A stretch of DNA of 64,000 nucleotides. Origin: Halonotius sp046719765. Lineage in GTDB: Archaea; Halobacteriota; Halobacteria; Halobacteriales; Haloferacaceae. The DNA is taken from assembly GCF_046719765.1 (NCBI RefSeq), contig NZ_JABEBY010000004.1:1-64000 (forward strand), in the 5' to 3' direction. The position numbers and the translations under genes are program-made. The notes under the pieces were generated by a model. The model made no database searches, was not told the DNA's origin, and worked only from the letters and a program-made list of their open reading frames with translations. Shown piece after piece: positions 58,774 through 64,000 of this stretch (position 1 is its first letter; every line of letters begins with the position of its first letter).

Positions 58774-59226
58774 ATGCTTGATGTCGGCGATCCGGCCCCC
58801 GCGATCACCGCACAGAACCAACACGGCGAGACAGTAACTCCCGAATTTACCGAGCCGACGGTCGTCTACTTCTACCCGAAGGATTTCACCGGCGGCTGTA
58901 CGACCGAGGCCGCGGAGTTTCAGGCCGCATTTCCGGAGTTTCAGGAGATCGGCGTCGACATCTACGGTGTCTCGATGGACGATGTCGAGACCCATGCCGA
59001 CTTCGCCGACGCCGAAGGCCTCGTCTTCGACCTGTTGGCCGATCCCGACGGCGACCTCGCCGACGCCTTTGGGCTTGAACCGACAGATGGAATGGTCGAC
59101 CGCCGAACGTTCGTCCTCGCCGATGGAGCGGTTACTGCCGTCTACGACCCACCAAACGCTGATCCATCGGGGCACGCCCGGACGGTGCTGCAGGAGACGC
59201 GAAACGAGTTCTTCCGTGGCGGCTGA
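58774..59226 (+). CDS. peroxiredoxin (Bcp/PrxQ family, one cysteine)
   Basis: Thiol peroxidase of 150 residues. The active site 'YPKDFTGGCTTEA' has the peroxidatic Cys42 with the conserved Thr before it (usual motif has Pro-Gly-Cys; here Gly-Gly-Cys). Further family parts: 'VGDPAPAI', 'VVYFYPKD', 'IYGVSMDD', 'RRTFVLADG'. No second cysteine exists, so a 1-Cys mechanism with an external thiol is expected; thioredoxin and glutaredoxin genes lie 3-4 kb away. Confidence 0.92.
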   Translation: MLDVGDPAPAITAQNQHGETVTPEFTEPTVVYFYPKDFTGGCTTEAAEFQAAFPEFQEIGVDIYGVSMDDVETHADFADAEGLVFDLLADPDGDLADAFGLEPTDGMVDRRTFVLADGAVTAVYDPPNADPSGHARTVLQETRNEFFRGG

Positions 59227-59250
59227 TCGATTCTGAGATAAACAGCGAGA

Positions 59251-59290
59251 ATGGGTCAGGGCGGATTTGAACGCGGACAGGAGCCGTCAT
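59251..59290 (-). repeat. truncated copy of the tRNA-Val 3' end (possible att site)
   Basis: Bases 59251-59272 are identical to 60515-60536, the 3' 21 bases of tRNA-Val plus one flanking base, in the same orientation. After an eight-base diverged stretch the sequence GAGCCGTCAT (59281-59290) again matches the tRNA (60560-60569), with the anticodon arm missing. It is either the far attachment site of a lost integrative element or a decayed tRNA. Confidence 0.7.
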
Positions 59291-59320
59291 CTCGCTCGGC
59301 TCTTGATGCGTCTCGCTCGC

Positions 59321-60334
59321 TCACGACTCCTCAGTCACTCGGACGACCTGCTTGCCGATATTGTCGCCGGCGAACAGCCCCAAGAACGCCTCCGGCGCGT
59401 TCGAAAGCCCCTCGACGACCGTCTCTCGGTGCTGGAGCGTCCCGTCTGCAACCCACTCACTGAGTTGTTCAGTGGCCACGGCAAAACGATTCGAAAAGTC
59501 ACCGACAAGCAGTCCCTGTACGGTTGCCCGTTTGGCAATCAATTGGGGAAGTTTTCGCGGGCCAGTCGGCATCGACTCAGCATTGTAGTGGGCGATCTGG
59601 CCACAGACAGCGACAGTCGCATCCAGATTCAACTGCGTGAAGACTGCATCAGTGATCGGCCCCCCGACGTTGTCGTAGTAGACATCCACGCCATCGGGAG
59701 CCGCATCCGCCAAGGCGGCCTGATAGTCATCGGTGGTCTTGTAGTTGATTGCAGCATCGAAGCCCAGATCGTCGGTCACCCAGCGTGTTTTCGCATCACT
59801 GCCCGCAAACCCAACGACGTGACAGCCATTCAATTTCGCAATCTGGCCGACCACAGAGCCGACAGCCCCCGCAGCCCCGGAGACAACAACTGTCTCACCC
59901 GGCGAGGGATCACCGACCTCAAGCAGGCCGAAATACGCTGTCCGGCCGGGCATTCCAAGCACGCCAAGATACGCCTCTGGCGGTGCCACCGACGGATCGA
60001 CTGGGGCCACATCGTCAGCATCCAAGCGGCTATACTCAGCCCAAAGTCCTTCACCCGTAACGAGGTCACCGGTGTCGTAGGCGTCGCTCTCGGTGGCGAC
60101 AACCTCACCGACGATGCCGCCTTTCAATGGGTCGCCGACCGCCCACGGCTCAGCGTATGATTCCTGTTCGCTCATCCGCCCACGCATGTATGGATCAACC
60201 GAGAGATACCGAGTCTCAACAAGGATCTCGCCCTCGGTTGGCTCATCTGTCTCCGTCTCTGTGCGTTCAAAACAATCAAGATCAGGTTCTCCAGCCGGCC
60301 GTTTGGAAAGAATCCACTGGGAGTTTGGTGCCAT
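59321..60334 (-). CDS. NADP-dependent medium-chain oxidoreductase (CurA/YncB, alkenal-reductase-like)
   Basis: A 337-residue zinc-independent medium-chain reductase from the ATG at 60334 (MAPNSQWILSKRPAGEP). Opening 'YLSVDPYMRGRM' and cofactor motif 'VVSGAAGAVGSVVGQIAKLNG' are typical of the leukotriene B4 dehydrogenase/YncB group, then 'DAAINYKT', 'VDVYYDNVGG' and 'VAVCGQIAHYN'. It probably reduces enones or quinones with NADPH. It fills the interval between tRNA-Val and the duplicated tRNA 3' end and looks less GC-rich than its surroundings, suggesting acquisition. Confidence 0.88.
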   Translation of the reverse strand: MAPNSQWILSKRPAGEPDLDCFERTETETDEPTEGEILVETRYLSVDPYMRGRMSEQESYAEPWAVGDPLKGGIVGEVVATESDAYDTGDLVTGEGLWAEYSRLDADDVAPVDPSVAPPEAYLGVLGMPGRTAYFGLLEVGDPSPGETVVVSGAAGAVGSVVGQIAKLNGCHVVGFAGSDAKTRWVTDDLGFDAAINYKTTDDYQAALADAAPDGVDVYYDNVGGPITDAVFTQLNLDATVAVCGQIAHYNAESMPTGPRKLPQLIAKRATVQGLLVGDFSNRFAVATEQLSEWVADGTLQHRETVVEGLSNAPEAFLGLFAGDNIGKQVVRVTEES

Positions 60335-60515
60335 CACGAAGAGACTATTTCTGGCTCACTGAATAGGGTTGGGAGTTAACGCCCCGGTGGTTCGTAGCGC
60401 CGAGTGACCGCGTTTGAGACAGTGGGCCAGCCCACACAATAATTAACGGATAGAATCGATATCTCAGGCATGCTACCGAGTGATTCTCGTCCTTCAAAAA
60501 CCGTAAGTCAGCTGA

Positions 60516-60590
60516 TGGGTCAGGGCGGATTTGAACCGCCGGCCTGCTCCGTGTGAAGGAGCCGTCATAACCAGACTAGACCACCGACCC
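60516..60590 (-). tRNA. tRNA-Val (CAC)
   Basis: 75-nt cloverleaf: acceptor GGGTCGG with CTGACCC, D arm, anticodon stem CTCCT/GGAG with loop TTCACAC (anticodon CAC), T loop TTCAAAT with stem GGCGG/CCGCC, discriminator A. No intron and no encoded CCA. A copy of its 3' end lies at 59251. Confidence 0.93.
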
Positions 60591-60674
60591 GACGAAACCT
60601 GCTACCTCTCGGCTGGACTTAAAGCCTTCTCTCCGGGCGACGCACTGCGGCGTAAAACGAACCGGAACCGACCG

Positions 60675-60941
60675 TCAGGCAGCGGCGTCGCCGTCGCCGC
60701 CACGGTAGTTGTCGACGCGCTGTTTCGCGTCGCTTGCGGTCTCCACGACGCGTTCGGTCGACCGCTTGGCGGCGACCCGAGCCTTCTCGGCCGGCGTTTT
60801 CGGTGTCGGCTCCGGAACCTCACGACCCAACCGCCGCTGAACCCGCCGAACGACCGGCGAGAGTTCCTCGTGGAGCCCGCGTTTGAGGTGCGATGCGGCT
60901 TGGGTGAGGTAGTATCGGGTATCACTGAAATGCTTGTTCAT
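60675..60941 (-). CDS. small helical haloarchaeal protein (DUF7553-like)
   Basis: An 88-residue protein from the ATG at 60941 (MNKHFSDTRYYLTQAASHLK). Opening 'MNKHFxDxRYYL.RA..H...GL.EEL.PV..R' is a recurrent haloarchaeal pattern; the rest is a charged helix ending 'NYRGGDGDAAA'. A TATA-like box 26 bp upstream supports this start. The same frame extends to an ATG at 61043 next to an iron-type operator pair, giving a possible longer form with 'NCCCDED'. Confidence 0.65.
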   Translation of the reverse strand: MNKHFSDTRYYLTQAASHLKRGLHEELSPVVRRVQRRLGREVPEPTPKTPAEKARVAAKRSTERVVETASDAKQRVDNYRGGDGDAAA

Positions 60942-60963
60942 ATCTGTCCTTTCGTCGGCAACA

Positions 60964-60970
60964 GATAAAG
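60964..60970 (-). promoter_or_regulatory. TATA-like box of the 60941 gene
   Basis: Minus-strand CTTTATC centred 26 bp before the ATG at 60941, the spacing of a leaderless transcript, which decides the short start for that gene. Confidence 0.6.
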
Positions 60971-61048
60971 CTCTTGTGTCCTCGTCACAACAACAGTTTT
61001 CGCTCTCAGGCGGTCTGCCCATCCCACTGCTGCGTTCGGGCATCCATT

Positions 61049-61098
61049 TTTAGGTTTACCTAAATCAAAACCTATACAATGGTTTAGGCAAACCTAAA
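61049..61098. promoter_or_regulatory. two DtxR/IdeR-like operators flanking a TATA-like box
   Basis: TTTAGGTTTACCTAAA (61049-61064) and TTTAGGCAAACCTAAA (61083-61098) are both perfect dyads of the TTAGG-n-CCTAA type bound by iron-dependent DtxR-family repressors. Their centres are 34 bp apart, about three helical turns. Between them CCTATACA (61071-61078) can act as a TATA box. On the minus strand it stands 27 bp before an ATG at 61047; on the plus strand no gene follows before pduO. Confidence 0.7.
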
Positions 61099-61259
61099 GA
61101 CACGGCCGGTGACGGAGCCACCTCCGTTGCGGCCGGATCGCATCGCCTCCGTCGTGTCACGACGGCATCGTTGGCATCATCCGCACCGCGACGACCGCAT
61201 CCGCCCGTCTGTCCCGTCGGTCGTCGCCCGCTTCGGTTCCTGACACTCGAACGTTCGCC

Positions 61260-61787
61260 TCAGTAGCTCGGCGACTCCTCCGGCACCTCATCGCGGGCGT
61301 TGACCAGCCGCGCGAAGGTGAACAGCGCGTCCGACAGCCGATTCAGATACACCAACGCCTCGGCGTTGATCGGCTCGTTGTTGGCGAGTTCGACCGCCCG
61401 CCGTTCGGCGCGCCGGGTCACCGACCGGGCGTGGTGGAGGGCCGCCCCGCTGTCGCTGCCGCCCGGGAGAATGAACTCGGTGAGTGGCTCAAGCTCCTCG
61501 TCGGCGGTGTCGATCCAATCCTCAATCTCCTCGACGTGAGCCTCCTCAATCGAGGGATCATCAGCTTCCGGCATCGAGAACTCCGCTTGGATGATGTGGA
61601 GGTGGTTTTGCACGCCAGCCAGCCAGTCATCGATATCGTCGTAGCCGGTCGGTCGCGCGCGGCCAATCAACGAGTTGGCCTCATCGACGACACCGTAGGC
61701 TTCGATCCGGACGTTCGTTTTCGACACCCGGGAGCGATCCCGTAGATCCGTGAGTCCCTCGTCGCCGCGGCCGGTGTAGATGGTCAT
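61260..61787 (-). CDS. pduO: PduO-type cob(I)alamin adenosyltransferase
   Basis: Adenosylates cobalamin or corrinoid intermediates using ATP. 175 residues. The N-terminal ATP loop 'YTGRGDEGLTDL' and the C-terminal helix motifs 'RRAERRAVELA' and 'YLNRLSDALFTFARLVN' are the PduO signature. Its ATG overlaps the stop of the glutaredoxin gene by four bases. A DtxR-like operator pair lies beyond its 3' end. Confidence 0.94.
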   Translation of the reverse strand: MTIYTGRGDEGLTDLRDRSRVSKTNVRIEAYGVVDEANSLIGRARPTGYDDIDDWLAGVQNHLHIIQAEFSMPEADDPSIEEAHVEEIEDWIDTADEELEPLTEFILPGGSDSGAALHHARSVTRRAERRAVELANNEPINAEALVYLNRLSDALFTFARLVNARDEVPEESPSY

Positions 61788-62020
61788 GCCAGGCTCCGTT
61801 CGATGAAGCTGCAGATGTTCTCGCTTTCGGCCATCGTCACGCCGCGTTCCTCGTCGATGATGACGGGCACGCTTCGTTGGCCGCTGACGCGTTTGACCTC
61901 GTTGCGATCGGAGTGGAGCGGCTCCGTCCAGATCGTTTCGTAGTCGATTCCGTGGTCGGCAAGGGTGTCGTGGACGGTTTCACAGTACGGACACCCATCG
62001 AGCGCGTACAGGGTAACCAT
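61784..62020 (-). CDS. glutaredoxin-like protein
   Basis: A 78-residue thioredoxin-fold protein with the active site Cys10-Pro-Tyr-Cys13 ('LYALDGCPYC'), the cis-proline segment 'QRSVPVIID' and 'MAESENICSFIER'. The 'GxxMxES..I..FIE' end resembles glutathione S-transferase N-terminal domains and NrdH-like redoxins. Haloarchaea use gamma-glutamylcysteine, a likely reductant. Translationally coupled to pduO. Confidence 0.9.
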   Translation of the reverse strand: MVTLYALDGCPYCETVHDTLADHGIDYETIWTEPLHSDRNEVKRVSGQRSVPVIIDEERGVTMAESENICSFIERSLA

Positions 62021-62411
62021 ACCCTGCGTTTGGGTTCAGCAGCCAAGTAGCTTGGTGCCGACGACTGGATGGCGTTCAGAAAAGTAGTTGTGAGAGAGAA
62101 ATCTGTGTAGAAAGCCCTCGACGCGCTCGACTCCCAGGACTCTCACGGCTCGCTCCGCTCGCCGTTCGAGCGGGTCGCGGTCTCCCTTCGGTCGACCGCG
62201 CGCTCGCTGCGCTCCTCGCTCACTACGTTCGCTGTGGTGCTTACGTCGCCGGGGTTCGCCGAGCGCGTCTCGCCCTTTCATTCCGCCAGGCCGTGGTTTG
62301 GTCGGCCGACTGATTCACCTGTTTGGCTGCTTGTCTCTGCATACCGATAGATAGCCACTGATCGCGCGCCGCGATCGAAACCCCGATGTCGATCACGCGC
62401 TGAATACCGGT
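62021..62411. other. 391-bp spacer between glutaredoxin and arfC
   Basis: Mostly occupied by repeat copy B (62106-62330). The left part (62021-62105) should hold the promoter of the glutaredoxin-pduO pair. The right part (62331-62411) should hold that of arfC. No protein-coding frame is supported; the open frames here are CTCG-rich low-complexity artefacts. Confidence 0.6.
62106..62330 (+). repeat. dispersed structured repeat, copy B
   Basis: Same element as at 47401. Identical opening TGTAGAAAGCCCTC, outer stem GAAAG/CTTTC (62110-62114 with 62275-62279), loop CCCTC/TCGCC, and the identical 27-bp core 62236-62262. The 12-bp inner stem is GACGCGCTCGAC with GCCGAGCGCGTC (11 of 12 paired), different in sequence from copy A but equally paired. 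The CTCG-rich middle is about 55 bp longer than in copy A. Confidence 0.75.
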
Positions 62412-63077
62412 ATGCACGTCGTCGTCAACGCCGCGATGAGCGTCGATGGCAAACTCGCCTCCCACCGCCGGGAGCAGCTCGCCATCAGCGGCCCCGAGGA
62501 TTTCGACCGCGTCGACCGGATTCGGGCGGCCGCAGACGGCGTCATGGTCGGCGTCGGCACCGTGCTGGCCGACGACCCACATCTCACCCTCGACGTGACC
62601 GACCGCCGCGTCCAGCGGCAGCGACACGGCCGGCCGGGCAACCCAGCCCGCGTCGTCGCCGACTCGACGGCCCGAACCCCACTCGATGCCCGCATTCTCG
62701 ACGACGAGGCGACGACCTATCTCCTCGTCTCCGAACAGGCACCCGAGGAGCGGCGAACCGAACTAGCTGATGCTGGTGCGGAGATCATCGTCGTTGGCGA
62801 CGACCGCGTCGATCTCGCCGCCGGGATCGACCGCCTCGCCGACGAGGGGATCGAACGGCTGATGATCGAGGGCGGCGGCGAACTCATCTTTTCGGCCGTC
62901 GACGCCGGGCTCGTTGACGAACTCTCTGTGTTTGTGGGCTCCCAAATCATCGGCGGCCGGGACGCGCCGACGCTGGCCGACGGCGAGGGCTTCACCGAAG
63001 AGTTTCCCGCGCTCACGCTCGATGACATCGAGCGATTGGACGACGGCGTGGTGTTGAAATACACGGTCGAGGGCTAA
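62412..63077 (+). CDS. arfC: 2,5-diamino-6-ribosylamino-pyrimidinone 5'-phosphate reductase
   Basis: Archaeal riboflavin/F420 pathway reductase (RibD C-terminal/RIB7 family), which reduces the ribosyl side chain with NADPH. 221 residues. Motifs: 'VVVNAAMSVDGKLAS', 'ISGPEDFDRVDRIRAAADGVMVGVGTVLADDP', 'RVVADSTARTPL', 'LMIEGGGELIFSAVDAGLVDEL' and 'IIGGRDAPTL'. Length and order match. Start MHVVVNAAMS. Confidence 0.93.
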   Translation: MHVVVNAAMSVDGKLASHRREQLAISGPEDFDRVDRIRAAADGVMVGVGTVLADDPHLTLDVTDRRVQRQRHGRPGNPARVVADSTARTPLDARILDDEATTYLLVSEQAPEERRTELADAGAEIIVVGDDRVDLAAGIDRLADEGIERLMIEGGGELIFSAVDAGLVDELSVFVGSQIIGGRDAPTLADGEGFTEEFPALTLDDIERLDDGVVLKYTVEG

Positions 63078-63130
63078 GTAGGCCGTCGAGCGGTGCGGTT
63101 GTGTGTGCTGTCGGCATCGCCCCTTCATGC

Positions 63131-63137
63131 TTATATG
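63131..63137 (+). promoter_or_regulatory. TATA-like box of the thioredoxin gene
   Basis: TTATATG centred 26 bp upstream of the ATG at 63160. It predicts a leaderless transcript and excludes the longer upstream start at 63103. Confidence 0.65.
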
Positions 63138-63159
63138 TAATGCTACCGAAGAAGGTAAT

Positions 63160-63492
63160 ATGAGCCAAGCAGCCACCGAGCCGATCCACGTCTCCGACAG
63201 CGACCACTTCGAGGAACTGATCGCCGACAACGACGTTGCCCTCGTCGACTACTACGCCGACTGGTGTGGGCCCTGTAAGATGCTGGCCCCTACAGTAGAA
63301 GAGTTGGCCGCCGAGACCGACGCGGCGGTACTCAAAGTCGACATCGACGAGCTACAGGAACTGGCCGGCGAGAAGGGGATCCGCAGCGTTCCGACCATCG
63401 AGTTCTATCACAACGGCGAGGCCGCCGACCGCGTTGTCGGCGTCCAGGATAAGGCCGACCTCCAGGCGGCGCTCGACGAACTGCGCGCGTAA
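63160..63492 (+). CDS. trxA: thioredoxin
   Basis: A 110-residue classical thioredoxin with the active site Trp-Cys36-Gly-Pro-Cys39 ('YYADWCGPCKMLAP'), 'KVDIDELQELAGEKGIRSVPTIEFYHNGE' containing the cis-Pro, and 'GVQDKADLQAAL'. The start is the ATG at 63160 (MSQAATEPIH), set by the promoter spacing. Monocistronic. Confidence 0.95.
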   Translation: MSQAATEPIHVSDSDHFEELIADNDVALVDYYADWCGPCKMLAPTVEELAAETDAAVLKVDIDELQELAGEKGIRSVPTIEFYHNGEAADRVVGVQDKADLQAALDELRA

Positions 63493-63592
63493 GCGACTGC
63501 ACGACGCCAGATCGGATCGATCACTGATCGACGGCGACGGTCGCTGCGGGATCACCGGCTGCTTTTTGCTGCGTGCTACCACACAGTCAGCC

Positions 63593-64000
63593 TCAGCCCC
63601 AGAAGGCCTCGAACTGCCCATCGAGGTACTCCGGCGTTAACCGCCGAAACTCCGCACGCTCCTGATCGGGGAAAAACGGCGCGACTGATCGTGGTTTGTC
63701 GGGAAGGTATCGCTCGCCGACGAGCACCCGAACGCCGCGCTCCTCGGGCCCCCGTAGCACCCGACCGATCGCCTGTCGCACCTGCCGGACGGCCGGCACC
63801 GTCAGCGCGTAGTCAAAGGCGTTGTCCTCGCCAAAGCGATCGCCGTAGGCGTGTCGTACCGCTTGCACGCGCGGGGAGCCGATGTTGACGAGCGGAATCC
63901 CGAACACCGCACAGGTGTGTAACTCCTCGCCCTCGTAGTCTACACCCTCGGTCAGCGTCCCGCGCGTGCTCGTCACCAACACCGCGTGGTCGTCGTCAAC
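63593..64000 (-). CDS. Rad3/XPD-related DNA helicase, C-terminal part (cut by window end)
   Basis: Only the last 135 codons are in the window; the frame is open to base 64000. It shows 'DDDHAVLVTSTRGTLTEGVDYEGEEL' (motif V region), 'AVFGIPLVNIGSPRVQAVRHAYGDRFG' and motif VI 'QAIGRVLRGPEERGVRVLVGERYL', the helicase domain 2 of XPD/DinG-like proteins, then a short end 'YLDGQFEAFWG'. It is distinct from the helicase at 24381. Confidence 0.88.
   Translation of the reverse strand, partial: VDDDHAVLVTSTRGTLTEGVDYEGEELHTCAVFGIPLVNIGSPRVQAVRHAYGDRFGEDNAFDYALTVPAVRQVRQAIGRVLRGPEERGVRVLVGERYLPDKPRSVAPFFPDQERAEFRRLTPEYLDGQFEAFWG

Noticed and set aside
59251..59290. Considered as a second functional tRNA-Val
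   Set aside because: The anticodon arm and the 5' half are missing, so no cloverleaf can form.

Overview
The window is chromosomal DNA of a halophilic archaeon (class Halobacteria). The proteins are strongly acidic and the DNA is GC-rich. Many promoters have a TATA-like box about 26-30 bp upstream of the start codon, so transcripts are leaderless or nearly so. Archaeal ribosomal, SRP, prefoldin and MCM genes, an N-glycosylation glycosyltransferase, a halocyanin and a sensory rhodopsin II with its transducer all point the same way. The genus cannot be fixed from the sequence alone.

Layout. 1-1075: AT-rich edge with one monooxygenase-like gene. 1076-5632 (minus): the information-processing operon rpl39e-rpl31e-eif6-rpl18a-pfdA-ftsY, split between eif6 and rpl18a by a TnpB-only insertion sequence. 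5780-8909: aglJ, a small unknown gene, an IscA-type carrier and hisD. 8951-17362 (minus): a nine-gene Mrp-type Na+/H+ antiporter operon with three D-type subunits and almost every junction overlapping. 17575-23428: coaBC, a flavoprotein and an MCM helicase carrying a large homing-endonuclease intein. 23459-36206: two superfamily 2 helicases, a CBS/CorC membrane protein, a phosphate permease, a phosphodiesterase, a CBS-linked site-2 protease, CheF and several small proteins. 36207-38920: a gene-poor stretch with a possible structured RNA, the initiator tRNA-Met, a degenerate receiver protein and an array of hairpins. 38909-45824: a sugar-acid dehydratase, menA-menC, halocyanin, and the phototaxis pair htrII-sopII. 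45858-55061 (mostly minus): branched-chain amino-acid biosynthesis in the order leuA, ilvB, ilvN, ilvC, leuC, leuD, with leuB detached by two plus-strand genes and a repeat. 55164-60941: glycosyltransferase and glycanase genes, a peroxiredoxin, and an oxidoreductase lying between tRNA-Val and a copy of the tRNA-Val 3' end. 61049-64000: an iron-type operator pair, pduO, a glutaredoxin, arfC, a thioredoxin and the end of a Rad3-like helicase.

Most notable signals: (1) a 34-codon reading frame ahead of ilvB, rich in Val/Ile/Leu, whose stop codon sits in a hairpin followed by a T run, like a bacterial attenuator; (2) leuA apparently begins at TTG, and the promoter-proximal ATG opens a different frame that ends over that TTG; (3) a dispersed element, two copies at 47401 and 62106, whose stem sequences differ but keep pairing through compensatory changes; (4) two DtxR-like operators flanking a TATA-like box at 61049-61098; (5) a TnpB element inside an otherwise conserved ribosomal operon.
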